Counted from the stretch's first letter, positions 19,172 through 28,564 are shown. The stretch: 64,000 nucleotides of DNA from Bog-473 sp963728845 (GCA_963728845.1 CAVSLS010000050.1:153729-217728); one strand, 5' to 3'. Numbers and translations are program-made. The notes: generated from the sequence alone by a model not told the origin.

Positions 19172-20887
19172 GTGAGCGTCAGCGGGACGAGGGCCGCATC
19201 ACCTACGCGCTCGCCCACCCTCGAGGGCCACCGAACCCTCTCGGCGGGTGGCGCCGGCCACGAGCACCACCGATCTCGCTCGGTCGTTCCGGCGATCGCC
19301 GTGGGGGGCTTCTTCGTCCTGGTGGCGATCCTGTACGTGTCGGCACGCCACGCGTTCGCCGGAGACTCGGACGGAGCCACGGTTGTGCTGCAGGGACACG
19401 CAATGGGCACCGGCAATGTCACACTCAGTGGCTGGGCGCTCTCGCTCGACTCCTTCTGGACGGTGGACGCCGTCGTGTACACGCTCGTCGAGCTGGTGAC
19501 AGGCATGCGGGGCATGCTGATGTTCCTCGTTCCGGCGATGATCGCCGCAGCCGTCGTCGTCGTGGGCGCTCTGCTTGCCCGCGACGGTCGTCGTGGGATC
19601 GCCGGTGTCGCGGCGGCGGCGACGGTCGTGGTCGTCCTGGGGCTGCCGAGCCATGCGCTGGCCAACGTTTTCCTCCGTGGGCCGCTGCACGTTGGTACGG
19701 CGTTGCTGTCCCTCTGCGCATTCGCAGGGCTGCGCTCGGGGCGCATCGGATGGGGTTGGGTCACGGCGGTCTTGTGCCTGGCCGCCGGCGTCCTCGGTGA
19801 TTTCCAGATGGCCGTGCTCGGCATCGGGTCGGTCTGCACGGCCGGCGTCGTTGTGATGCTCCGAACGCGCGACTGGCGCTCCGGAGTACCCGAGGTGGGC
19901 GCGGGTGCGGCCGGCCTGGTCCTCGCTGCTGTGGTCCGGGCGGGGTCCGACCTGGTGGGCACATTTTCGGTGAATGCCAGCCACCCCCGGGCCTCTGGCG
20001 CGCAGATGCTCAGCAATGTTCACCACCTCCCGTCGTGGGGCGCCAACATGCTCGGCGTCGGAGTTGGGCAGCTCGGCAACGGTGGTGTCCCGGTGGCGTT
20101 CGAGGCGGTGCACCTGATCGGCCTGTTTGTCGTGGCCGGGGGCATCATGGTGGGCGCCATTGCAATGGTCGGCGGGGCGATTCGTGGGCGGACGTCGCCG
20201 GTGGAGGCGAACGGGGCGTGGAGGGTGGAGGACCTTCTCGTCCTGGCCGTGTTCGCCGACCTCGGCGTCTTCGTCGTGCTGACGACTTCGGACGACCCCG
20301 GGTTCCTGCGTTATCTGACGGCGGCAGTCATCTTTGGGACCGTCCTGGCGGGACGTTGGGTTGGGCGCCTCGCTGCGTCGTGGCCGCCGGCGCTGCTCGT
20401 GAGGCGGGGTGCAGCCGCCGTCTGCCTCGCCCTCGTGGCCGCCTTCGCCGCCGCCTTCGGGTTCACCCTTGCCGCCCCCATGCCCAAGCAACCATATTTC
20501 CAGCTCGACAAGTTCCTCGAGGCTCGCCAACTGGTCGTCGGTATTGGCGACTACTGGAGTGCGTCGATCACCACCGTGGCCACCAGCGGCGGCGTGACCG
20601 TGCGCCCCGTCATCACCACCCCGGCCGGGCGAGTGGTGCGCTACCAGCGCCAGTCCGCCGTGACCTGGTACACGAATCAGTCATTCGAGTTCCTCGTCTA
20701 CGACACCGCCAGGCCCTGGGGAGGTATCGACGCCACCACGGCCTCGCTGACGTTCGGCCCCGTAGCCCGGACCTATGCGGTCGGCCCGTATCGGATCCTG
20801 GTCTGGGGGCACCCGCTCTCGGTGCCGGGCGCAGGCTTCGCTCTGGTGGCTGTCCAATCCAACAATTCTGGTCGCCGCGCCGGGTAG
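19172..20887 (+). CDS. Polytopic membrane protein of unknown function
   Basis: 571 aa from a GTG at 19172; the start is uncertain because no clear ribosome-binding site is seen. About ten hydrophobic helices start around residue 40. A first extracytoplasmic loop reads GDSDGATVVLQGHAMGTGN, followed later by SFWTVDAVVYTLVEL. Later segments include AAGVLGDFQMAVLGIG and an outward C-terminal domain of about 130 residues starting near KFLEARQLVVGIGDYWSAS. The loop arrangement is like GT-C membrane glycosyltransferases but no certain family motif is visible. Divergent from the GT-C-like gene at 19050. Confidence 0.6.
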   Translation: MSVSGTRAASPTRSPTLEGHRTLSAGGAGHEHHRSRSVVPAIAVGGFFVLVAILYVSARHAFAGDSDGATVVLQGHAMGTGNVTLSGWALSLDSFWTVDAVVYTLVELVTGMRGMLMFLVPAMIAAAVVVVGALLARDGRRGIAGVAAAATVVVVLGLPSHALANVFLRGPLHVGTALLSLCAFAGLRSGRIGWGWVTAVLCLAAGVLGDFQMAVLGIGSVCTAGVVVMLRTRDWRSGVPEVGAGAAGLVLAAVVRAGSDLVGTFSVNASHPRASGAQMLSNVHHLPSWGANMLGVGVGQLGNGGVPVAFEAVHLIGLFVVAGGIMVGAIAMVGGAIRGRTSPVEANGAWRVEDLLVLAVFADLGVFVVLTTSDDPGFLRYLTAAVIFGTVLAGRWVGRLAASWPPALLVRRGAAAVCLALVAAFAAAFGFTLAAPMPKQPYFQLDKFLEARQLVVGIGDYWSASITTVATSGGVTVRPVITTPAGRVVRYQRQSAVTWYTNQSFEFLVYDTARPWGGIDATTASLTFGPVARTYAVGPYRILVWGHPLSVPGAGFALVAVQSNNSGRRAG

Positions 20888-20965
20888 GGCTTCTACGCGC
20901 TGACCACGCGGCTTGGGCGAAATCTCGGGGATGCTGGTCAGGGTCGGCATCGTCCGCCCGAGCAG

Positions 20966-22618
20966 TCAGGAGGCGATTGGTGTGGGCGCGAAGGCCAAGT
21001 AGTCGTGAATCGACCTGACTGCAGCTGAGCCTTCTCCGACGGCCGTGGCCACGCGCTTGGTCGACCCGGATCGAAGGTCACCCACGGCGAAGAGTCCGGG
21101 GTGATTCGTCTCGTACGGCAGAGGCGAGCGGCCCAAGGCGTTCCACGGCCCACTGAGGTGCTCGGCGGTCAAGGATCGATCGGTCAGCACGAATCCATGG
21201 TCGTCGAGCGCGGCGCAGCCAGAGAGCCAGGCTGACTGAGGATCAGCGCCGATGAAGGAGAACAGAGCGGCGCTGGGCCGTGTCGTCAAGCCATGTTGGC
21301 CCGCGATGCGCACGGAGCTCAGGACTTCGTCACCTTCGAGCCCGACGACCTGGCTCGAGGAGAGGATGTCGATACGTGGATGGCTCTCCAATCGCTGGAC
21401 GAGGTAGCCCGACATGCCGGCGCTCAGTTGCGCGCCCCGGATCACCACCGTGACACCGCTCCCCTTGTCAGCCAAGAAGATCGCGGCCTGTCCCGCCGAA
21501 TTTCCCCCGCCCACCACCACCACTGGGCTGCCGGCGCACAAGCGCGCCTCGAGTTCTGTCGCGGCGTAGTAGACGCCCTTGGCCTCGAACTCGTCTATCC
21601 GATCGACGTTGAGACGCCGGTAGTGCGCGCCGGTCGCAGCGATGACTGCTCGACCGGCCACCTGCGAGTCGTCCGAGAGCTCGACGACGAGATGGCCTGC
21701 CCGCTCGCTCAGGCCGACTGCCTGGCAGGGAGCGGTCAACTGTGCACCGAACTTCTCTGCTTGCACCACTCCCCGCTGGGAGAGGTCGGAACCCGAAATA
21801 CCGGTCGGAAAGCCGAAGTAGTTCTCGATTCTCGAACTCGTCCCCGCTTGACCACCCGGGGCCACCATGTCGACCCCGAGCGTCCGGAGCCCCTCGGAGG
21901 CGCCGTACACGGCTGCAGCCAGCCCTGACGGACCTCCGCCGACGATGACGAGATCGAAGCAGCGCCCTGGGAGGCGATCGACGGTCAGGCCCAGATAGTC
22001 GGCCAGCTCCCCCGGGGTCGCACGACGAAACACGGTCCCCGAGGAGACGACGACGGGGTAATCGGACGGCTCGAGGCCGAACTGCTCGACCATGGACTCC
22101 ACCTGAGGGTCGGCATCGGGATCCAGCCACTCATGGGGGATCCGAATCCGCGAGAGGAACTCGCGCAGCTGAAGCACTTCGGGCGAGAAGCGAGAGCCGA
22201 CGACTCGCGTCGCCGGCCCGGCACCCTCCATGAGCTCGTTGCGACGCGCCATGAACGTCGCAAGGATCTTGTCGCTCAGCTGCTCTTGCGTGGCGAGAAC
22301 CCGCCGGAGCTCTTCGGCAGGGACAGCCAGCAGTTCGCCGCTCTCGGCCACCCGGGCCGAGACGAAAACCCGCAGGCCTGTCAACAGGTTCAATTCTCCG
22401 AGAAACCGTCCCGGCCCGTGCGTGACGATGACCCGCTCTTCCCCGTCGACGTCCAGAACGATCTCGACCAGTCCGGAGAGGACGACGTAGAAGTCATAGC
22501 CGGTGTCACCAGCCCTGTAGAGGTACTCTCCGGCCCGGACGGCGCGCCGGGTGCCGCGCGACTCCAACTGAGCGATCTCCGAATCGTCGAGATTGGGAAT
22601 CAGTGCCGCGTCCATCAT
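20966..22618 (-). CDS. Cyclic-nucleotide-binding domain fused to a thioredoxin-reductase-like flavoprotein
   Basis: 550 aa starting MMDAALIPNLDDSEI behind AAGGGG. Residues about 1-125 form a CRP-type cNMP-binding domain (GEYLYRAGDTGYDFYVVLSG, PGRFLGELNLLTG). Residues about 150-210 look like a glutaredoxin/thioredoxin-like insert. From 220 on is the class II pyridine-nucleotide disulfide reductase fold: FAD motif VIVGGGPSGLAAAVYG and NAD(P) motif VVVGGGNSAGQAAIF. The redox CxxC expected near residue 353 is absent; the region reads YYAATELEARLC. It follows the TetR gene by 16 bp, so they are likely co-transcribed and under the 23368 operator. Electron acceptor unknown. Confidence 0.88.
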   Translation of the reverse strand: MMDAALIPNLDDSEIAQLESRGTRRAVRAGEYLYRAGDTGYDFYVVLSGLVEIVLDVDGEERVIVTHGPGRFLGELNLLTGLRVFVSARVAESGELLAVPAEELRRVLATQEQLSDKILATFMARRNELMEGAGPATRVVGSRFSPEVLQLREFLSRIRIPHEWLDPDADPQVESMVEQFGLEPSDYPVVVSSGTVFRRATPGELADYLGLTVDRLPGRCFDLVIVGGGPSGLAAAVYGASEGLRTLGVDMVAPGGQAGTSSRIENYFGFPTGISGSDLSQRGVVQAEKFGAQLTAPCQAVGLSERAGHLVVELSDDSQVAGRAVIAATGAHYRRLNVDRIDEFEAKGVYYAATELEARLCAGSPVVVVGGGNSAGQAAIFLADKGSGVTVVIRGAQLSAGMSGYLVQRLESHPRIDILSSSQVVGLEGDEVLSSVRIAGQHGLTTRPSAALFSFIGADPQSAWLSGCAALDDHGFVLTDRSLTAEHLSGPWNALGRSPLPYETNHPGLFAVGDLRSGSTKRVATAVGEGSAAVRSIHDYLAFAPTPIAS

Positions 22619-22634
22619 GGGAACCCCTTGGATC

Positions 22635-23315
22635 CTAGAGACCTGCAACCTCTTCGATGTACGGCGCCAGGATCTGGGCCAGCAAACGCCGATGCCGCTG
22701 GCTGCGGTCCTGCTTCGGGGCCACCGTGTCGTACGCCATGGAGTCGAGAAGCTGTTGGCTGAAGGCGAAACCACGGATGACGAGAAAGATGGTCGTCGCC
22801 AGCTCGGACTTGTTGGCGGCCGGCCCGAGGGCGTCCCGCAGCAGTCTCCGGACGTGGGCATTGGACCGCTCCGCGACCTCGAGCATCGTCTTACGGACTT
22901 CGGCGCTGGTGCGGGGGTCGTGGTCCATGTTGAGCAGCACCTGAAGGCTGGCCAGATAGTCGGGCCTGGCGTAGTGAGCCGAGAACACCTCGATCAGCTG
23001 TGACATCCGCTCCACCACGGTGGGCCCGTCTATATGTGCCTCCTCGACGGTCGCGACCATGTGACTCGCGCCCTCTTCCAACACCGCGAGCATCAGGCCC
23101 TCGCGGTTGCCGAAGTACCACTGGATCACCCCCCACGTCACCCCCGCCCTGCGGGCGATCTCATTGGTACTGGATCCTCGGTAAAAGCCCAGGTCGATGA
23201 TGCATTCAACAGCCGCACGGATCACCCGGTCACGGGTGTCGACATCCCCGCTGCCGGCCGTCCGCTCGCGGCGCTGACCGCGGTCGGCCGTGGTCCGGTC
23301 CGGCTTGATCGTCAC
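22635..23315 (-). CDS. TetR-family transcriptional regulator
   Basis: About 226 aa from the GTG at 23315 (VTIKPDRTTADRG); an ATG at 23372 lies inside the candidate operator and is less likely. TetR domain: RVIRAAVECIIDLGFYRGSS, then RRAGVTWGVIQWYFGNREGL containing the helix-turn-helix. The C-terminal domain is of the TetR_C type with HDPRTSAEVRKTMLEVAERS. Divergent from the amidohydrolase at 23448 and upstream of the cNMP flavoprotein. A 20-bp near-perfect palindrome sits between the divergent genes, and a related site precedes the CoA-transferase operon, so this protein probably controls a lipid catabolism regulon (inference). Confidence 0.88.
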   Translation of the reverse strand: MTIKPDRTTADRGQRRERTAGSGDVDTRDRVIRAAVECIIDLGFYRGSSTNEIARRAGVTWGVIQWYFGNREGLMLAVLEEGASHMVATVEEAHIDGPTVVERMSQLIEVFSAHYARPDYLASLQVLLNMDHDPRTSAEVRKTMLEVAERSNAHVRRLLRDALGPAANKSELATTIFLVIRGFAFSQQLLDSMAYDTVAPKQDRSQRHRRLLAQILAPYIEEVAGL

Positions 23316-23367
23316 GATGGCAACTCTAGGGCTCCCCTTGTCGGCCGGAGGGCCCCATGTTACCTTC

Positions 23368-23387
23368 GACATTGTAGCTACTATGTC
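23368..23387. promoter_or_regulatory. Candidate TetR operator 1
   Basis: GACATTGTAGCTACTATGTC is a 20-bp palindrome with a single mismatched pair. It lies 53 bp upstream of the TetR GTG and 60 bp upstream of the divergent amidohydrolase ATG, the expected place for an autoregulatory TetR site. The 16 bases TACTATGTCATTGCAT starting in its right half recur with one mismatch at 28559. Confidence 0.6.
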
Positions 23388-23447
23388 ATTGCATCCGAGG
23401 GTCCCGTGCACAGCGGAGGCTCCCGATTCACTGTCCGAGGAGGGCGC

Positions 23448-24509
23448 ATGACGACCCGGCTGATATCCGTCGATTCTCACGTCAAGGTGATGCCCGAACA
23501 GCTGAGGGACCTGATGCCGGCGAAGTACCACGCCGACTGGGACGCGGCCGTTGCAGCCGAGCGGGAGCAGCACCTGAGAGAGATGGGGGGCATGGATCCC
23601 TCCGTCATGGTGGCCGGGTTCAGCCACGAGGCCTTCACGAGTCCCGGCTACTACGACGCGGCCGAGCGGCTCAAAGCCATGGACCGTGACGGAGTGGACG
23701 TGGAGATCCTCTACAGCGAGGTCAGCGCCTTTCGGCACTACCCCCGCATGAAGGAGGGTTGGAAGGAGGCGTCGGAGGCCTTCAATCGATTCATGCTCGA
23801 TTTCGCCTCCGCGGATCCGGTACGCCTCGTCCCGGCCTATCAGGTGCCGCTCATGGACATCGACTTCGCCGTACAGCAGATCGAAGGACTTGCTGTCGAG
23901 GGGGCAAGGGCCATCCACATTCCGACCTTCCCGGCCGAAGTCGGCCTGCCCGAGTACCACGACGCCCGGTACGACCCAGTCTGGGCGACGATCGCGGAGT
24001 CCGGGATGTCGATCAGCCAACACCTCGGGCTCGTCGAGTCGTTGTGGGATGTCTTCCGCAGAGACCCCACACCCCAGAAGGCAATTTTCACGTCACAGAC
24101 TCCCATGCGATTGGCCGAGACGATCGCATTCTGGATCCTGCCGGGCGTGCTGGCTCGGTTCCCGGAGTTGAAGATCGTGCTGGTCGAGCCGAGCTTGGGC
24201 TGGGTGCCCTTCTACCTCGATCTCTTGGATTCGATGGCAGAGGGCCCCTACGACTTCCCGGGGCTGGACGACAAGCCGAGCAGCTACTTCCACCGCCAGA
24301 TGTACCTCACCTTCGTGGACGACCCGCGGGGACTCGATCACCGTCACACGCTCGGCGTCGATCGGATCATGTGGTCCACCGATTTTCCCCATCCGGCCAC
24401 CTCGTGGCCCAACTCGCAGGGCATCGTCGCGAAGAACTTCGAGGGCATCCCCGCTGACGAGAGGGATCTGATCGTGGCCGGCAACACGGCCCGCGTGTAC
24501 GGGCTCTGA
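23448..24509 (+). CDS. Amidohydrolase family protein (Amidohydro_2)
   Basis: 353 aa, ATG at 23448 preceded by GAGGAGGG. TIM-barrel metal-dependent hydrolase: VDSHVKV at the N-terminus (the usual DxHxH reduced to DSH), AIHIPTFPAE, SGMSISQHLG (His on a barrel strand), KIVLVEPSLGWVPFYLD, and WSTDFPHPATSWPNS with the final metal Asp. It is related to the partial gene at 1-1023. Many actinobacterial paralogues accompany lipid or steroid degradation genes. The substrate is unknown; decarboxylase or ring-hydrolase activity are both known for the superfamily. It is convergent with the thiolase gene. Confidence 0.88.
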   Translation: MTTRLISVDSHVKVMPEQLRDLMPAKYHADWDAAVAAEREQHLREMGGMDPSVMVAGFSHEAFTSPGYYDAAERLKAMDRDGVDVEILYSEVSAFRHYPRMKEGWKEASEAFNRFMLDFASADPVRLVPAYQVPLMDIDFAVQQIEGLAVEGARAIHIPTFPAEVGLPEYHDARYDPVWATIAESGMSISQHLGLVESLWDVFRRDPTPQKAIFTSQTPMRLAETIAFWILPGVLARFPELKIVLVEPSLGWVPFYLDLLDSMAEGPYDFPGLDDKPSSYFHRQMYLTFVDDPRGLDHRHTLGVDRIMWSTDFPHPATSWPNSQGIVAKNFEGIPADERDLIVAGNTARVYGL

Positions 24510-24518
24510 GGAAGGCCC

Positions 24519-25682
24519 TCACGGTCGTCTGAGGATCACACCAGTTCGGCCTGCGCACACGAGCGCAGTCGCGGGATCGACCAGCTGATTGGGTGACGTG
24601 CCGCGGAGTTGCTGCACAGCTTCGGTGGTGAGGTTCAGTCCGTGGATGTACCCCTCACCGATCAAGCCACCGTTCGTGTTGCAGGGGAGATCACCGTGCG
24701 GGCCAAGGTTGCCGTCTGCAATGAAATCCTTGGCCTCCCCGGGACCGCAGAAGCCGAGAGCCTCGAGTTGCATCAGGAACATCGGGGAGAACGCGTCGTA
24801 GATCATTGCGACGTCGATTTCGGAGCGGCTGCATCCATACCCGTCGAACAGGCGCTCGGCCATTGCGGCGCAGCCCCCCATGACCGCAATGTCCCTCGTG
24901 TAGTGGTTGCTGGCAATCTCCTCTTCGAAGCGACCGGCGCTCGCTGCCGCAGCGATGAGCACCGGCCTGTCGCTGGCAGCTGCACGATCAGCGGAGGTGA
25001 TCGCCAGGGCCACGGAGCCATCGGTCTCCTGGCAACAATCGAAGAGCCGGATGGCTGGTTCGGCGATCCATCGCGAGGCCTGGTGCTCGTCCAACGTGAT
25101 CCGCTTCTTGTAGAAGTGGGCATTCGGGTTGTTCGCGGCGTACGCCCTGAATTGCACGACCGCACGACCAAAATCCTCGCTCGACACGCCATACGCGTGC
25201 ATGTAGCGGACCGCGTTGAGCGACATCCACGACGCGGGCGTGAGGACGCCGTACGGGGTGCACCATTGCATGGCCGTGGAGCCGGAATGTGACGAGGTCC
25301 CTCTATTCCCAACGGCCGCTCGGCCGAAGCGCTCGCCCGACCTCGCCTTGATGGCTCGATAGGCGACCACCACGTCAGCGATGCCCGCTGCCACCGCCGA
25401 TGCAGCGTGGAGGAGCACGCCTTGGGAACCACCGCCCCCGTAGGGCACCCGGCTGGAGAATCGGATCTCCGGGATGCCGAGGGCCCGGACGAGCTCGGTC
25501 TCCTCCACGGGATCGATCGTGTAGCTGACCAGCCCGTCCACGTCCGCCGTGGTGAGTCCCGCATCGGCGAGCGCCGCCACGATCGCTTCGGCGGCGAGTT
25601 GCGTCTCGCTGCGACCGGCCGCCTTGGAGAACTCCGTCTGCCCGACACCGACGATCGCCGTCGCGTTCGCGGAGCCGGCTAT
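24519..25682 (-). CDS. Thiolase-superfamily / lipid-transfer (SCPx-like) protein, start codon unclear
   Basis: 387 aa if started at the ATA codon at 25682, giving (I)AGSANATAIVGVGQTEFS. No ATG, GTG or TTG in this frame lies nearby, and starting downstream would remove the conserved AIVGVGQTEF strand; an ATG-to-ATA change or error is likely. Thiolase-like features: PYGGGGSQGVLLHAASAVAA, FDCCQETDGSVALAITS and a C-terminal NTNGGLIGEGYIHGLNLTTE. It is of the Ltp type that often pairs with DUF35 proteins to cleave steroid or branched acyl-CoA side chains. Its start overlaps the DUF35 stop by four bases. Third gene of the CoA-transferase operon. Confidence 0.82.
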   Translation of the reverse strand: MAGSANATAIVGVGQTEFSKAAGRSETQLAAEAIVAALADAGLTTADVDGLVSYTIDPVEETELVRALGIPEIRFSSRVPYGGGGSQGVLLHAASAVAAGIADVVVAYRAIKARSGERFGRAAVGNRGTSSHSGSTAMQWCTPYGVLTPASWMSLNAVRYMHAYGVSSEDFGRAVVQFRAYAANNPNAHFYKKRITLDEHQASRWIAEPAIRLFDCCQETDGSVALAITSADRAAASDRPVLIAAAASAGRFEEEIASNHYTRDIAVMGGCAAMAERLFDGYGCSRSEIDVAMIYDAFSPMFLMQLEALGFCGPGEAKDFIADGNLGPHGDLPCNTNGGLIGEGYIHGLNLTTEAVQQLRGTSPNQLVDPATALVCAGRTGVILRRP

Positions 25683-26104
25683 CCATCGGCCGTCCCCTTG
25701 GGCTTGAAGACGGGGACCGCGCCGTCGTGACTGGTCGGCCGGAAGTCGACCCTCACCGGCATCCCGATGCTGATGTCGCTGGGGTCGACATCGACCAGGT
25801 TCGACAACACCCGGACGCCCTCGTCGAGGTCGATGAGGGCGGCCAGCACCGGGTAGTCGAACGCCGGGTTCTGCGGGTGATGCAGGATGGTGTAGCTGTA
25901 GATGACACCATCCCCCGCCAGGTCGATGATCTCGAACTCGAGCGAGTGGCACACCGGGCACATGGGGCGGGGCGGGTGGCGCAACCGGCCACATCGCCGG
26001 CACTTCTGTGTGACGAGCCGGCCATCCCGCGCCGCGTCCCAATAGAAGTGGTTGTCGTCATTGAGGAGAGGAGCTGGGCGGGAGACCTCGCCCGAGTCGG
26101 TCAT
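25679..26104 (-). CDS. DUF35 / OB-fold acyl-CoA-associated protein with zinc ribbon
   Basis: 141 aa, ATG at 26104 overlapping the CoA-transferase stop (ATGA). An N-terminal rubredoxin-like zinc ribbon CRRCGRLRHPPRPMCPVC (two CxxC pairs) is followed by an OB fold (GDGVIYSYTILHHPQNPAF, YPVLAALIDLDEGVRVLS). DUF35 proteins form complexes with Ltp-type thiolases or aldolases and with MaoC-like hydratases in steroid side-chain degradation (ChsH2-type). Its overlap with the thiolase gene indicates that they form a complex. Confidence 0.9.
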   Translation of the reverse strand: MTDSGEVSRPAPLLNDDNHFYWDAARDGRLVTQKCRRCGRLRHPPRPMCPVCHSLEFEIIDLAGDGVIYSYTILHHPQNPAFDYPVLAALIDLDEGVRVLSNLVDVDPSDISIGMPVRVDFRPTSHDGAVPVFKPKGTADG

Positions 26105-28516
26105 GTGGCTCCATCGAGGACGGCACGACCCTCCACCATGGCCTCGAGCTCGGCGTCGGTGTATCCCAGTTCCTTCAAGATGTCCCGGGTGTGCTCCCCG
26201 CAGGCGCATGGACCGCGTTGGACGACCGGCTCGGCGGGGCTCGTGTTGACCAGCAGGCCCGGGTCTTCGAATCGACCCACGCTGCTCGACCGCGTCTCGC
26301 TGACCAGGCGCAATCGCCTGGCGTGGGGATCGTCGAAGAGATTACGGCAGAAGAATTCGTCGACCAGCTCAATCGGCACCCCCTCGCCATCGAGGGCAGC
26401 GAAGGCCTCCGTCGCCACCGCGCTCTCGAAATACGATCCGAGCCAGGCGGCCACCGACTCGTCGTCGTCGGCGGTGGGTGCGCCGGGAACCGCCATCCTC
26501 AGCGTCGCCCGCGCCTCGCCGGTGATGGCGGCGAGAAAGACCCATTTGCCGAGCGCGCACCGATAGAGGCGGTAATAAGGAGAGAGCCCGAACTGATCGC
26601 CGTCCACATGCCCCCAGTCCGGCGCCGAACCATCCGAATGGATCCATGCGTAGGACGTGTGCAAGAGCCCGGCGTTGACAATGGAGGTGCTCACCGCTTG
26701 TCCTTCCCCGGTCCTCTCCCGGTGGTAGAGGGCGCTCGTGATGGCGATGGCCGCCAGAAGGGCATTGCCGGTGTCCCCCATGTTGGACCGGCTCCAGAGC
26801 GGAGGGTTGCCGGCGCCGCACGCCCCGTCCTCCCACTCCGTCCCCGTCATTGCCGCGGCGTTCTGGTCGGTGCCGGGCAGATCGGACCTGGGACCCCTTT
26901 CGTACCCCCGAGTATTGCAGTAGACCAGGCTCGGATAGCGCTCACGGAGGGTCTCGTAGTCGAGCCCCAACCGGGCGGCCGCACCCGGCCTCCAGTTCAA
27001 CGTCATCACGTCGGAGCGCTGCAGCAACTTCTCGAGCACCTCCCTGCCGGCAGGCTCCTTGAGATTGAGCGCCACGCTGCGCTTCCCGCGGTTCGTGCCG
27101 AGACCCATGTGCGTGCCGTTCCAGTAGGTGTCGTGCAGCGCGTTGATCTTGATGACGTCTGCTCCGAGGTCGGCGAGCGCACGCCCCGTGAACGGCCCCG
27201 CCACCCCGAGCCCGAGGTCGAGGACCCGAACACCGGCCAAGGGATGCGCGAGCGATTCATCGGACCCGAGAGCAGCACCGGGTCGCGCCGCGCCGGAACG
27301 GTCCTCGGCGAGCACCTCATCGGTGTGCTGGCCGGAGCTGGGCGCCGGCCCCGTGACGGCGCCCGGCGTGGCCGAGAACTCCAGCAAAGGTCCGGCATGG
27401 TGGATCGGTCCCTGTTCGGGATCGTCGACCTCGACCACACAGCCATCGGCGAGGTACGACTTGTCCGCCAGCGCCTCCCCCGGCGACCGGACGGTGGTGA
27501 TTCCGAGACCCGCCTCCTCGGCCGCGCGGACCCACTCGTCGGCCGGGAACTTCTTGAACGCCTCCGCCAGTTGCGGGTGGAGGATGTTGCCCGTCAACAT
27601 CCCTTCTGGCTCCATGGGCACTCGATCCGGATCGTCCCGGTACGACGTGTCCAGCCCGAGGGCCGACAGCTTGTCCCCTTCGGCCGCAGTCAGGACCCAC
27701 CGGGGCCGGAGTGTCCAGTGATGGACCCATTTGCCGTCCGCACATTCGTAGAGACCCTCGATCGACCTCGAATCGACGGGCCACATCCAGTACAGCGGCG
27801 CATCCGGGTCCTCGACCCGCTGCCAGTTCAGGCACGACGCAGCCAGGGCGCCCTGGAGCAGCGATGTGGTGACGCGCTGACCCAGACCACTGACCTGTCG
27901 AGCGCGCAGGGCGGCGGCGATCCCCAGCGTGGCGAAGTAGGTCGCTCCGATGCTCGGCCACGGGGTGCGCGGGAAGATGGGACCGTCCCGATCGGCCCCC
28001 CGGACGAGTCCCTCGGGCGCACCGAACTCGGGGTACGGCCCGCTCCGGCCGTTGATGAACTCCATGGCCGTCCCCCGCCGGCCTTTCTGGTCATAGAGAA
28101 GGCCGGTCCGGGCAGCCACGAGCCCGTCGTAGCCGGGGCGGTCGCGGTGGACGGGGTGCTCCCCGTAGCCGGTGATCGAACAGGTGATCATCCGAGGATT
28201 GAGACCACTGAGGGCATCATGGTCGATGCCGAGCCGCGTCGTCGTCCCAAACGAGAAGCTGTCGACGACGACATCGGATGTCCGTGCGAGCTCGTCGAAT
28301 TGCCTGCCGTCCCGCGGCGCTGTGCAGATCGAGGCGGGCACTTCGCTTGCCCCTATTCCAGACCCGATAGCCGGTCTGCTGCGCAAATGGATCGCCCATT
28401 GGCGACTCGATCCGTATGACGTCGGCACCGTTGTCGGCCAGGAACATGGTGGTCATCGGTCCCGCCATGCCCCAGGACAGGTCGAGGACGCGCAGATCTT
28501 CGAATACTCCAGCCAT
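26101..28516 (-). CDS. Double-domain CaiB/BaiF family CoA-transferase (frameshifted)
   Basis: It starts MAGVFEDLRVLDLSWGMAG at 28516 and is about 804 aa when repaired. It has two tandem CaiB/BaiF (family III CoA-transferase) units. The first has MAGPMTTMFLADNGADVIRI and RTSDVVVDSFSFGTT; the second begins LAGVRVLDLGLGVAGPFTGR with RSDVMTLNWRPGAA. Single-domain members are about 400 aa. The frame breaks near 28305: an extra A in CAGGCAATTCGACGAG separates AAGRQA from FDELARTSD. Family III enzymes move CoA between acids, activating a carboxylate substrate. First gene of a three-gene overlapping operon with DUF35 and the thiolase; operator 2 lies 33 bp upstream. Confidence 0.88.
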
Positions 28517-28548
28517 ACGACTCCACCCTTCACATTCCGGTGGCCCAC

Positions 28549-28564
28549 CATAGTTCTTACTATG
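28549..28564. promoter_or_regulatory. Candidate TetR operator 2
   Basis: CATAGTTCTTACTATG is a palindrome (CATAGT-N4-ACTATG) 33 bp upstream of the CoA-transferase ATG. It matches the centre of operator 1 (CATTGT-N4-ACTATG), and 15 of 16 bases of TACTATGTCATGGCAT are shared. Both copies have the same orientation relative to the minus-strand gene they precede. A second small inverted repeat GTCATGGCATGAC overlaps its right side. Confidence 0.55.

Noticed and set aside
26191..28419. 742-codon plus-strand frame opposite the CoA-transferase
   Set aside because: High-GC shadow; the minus strand carries two CaiB/BaiF domains.
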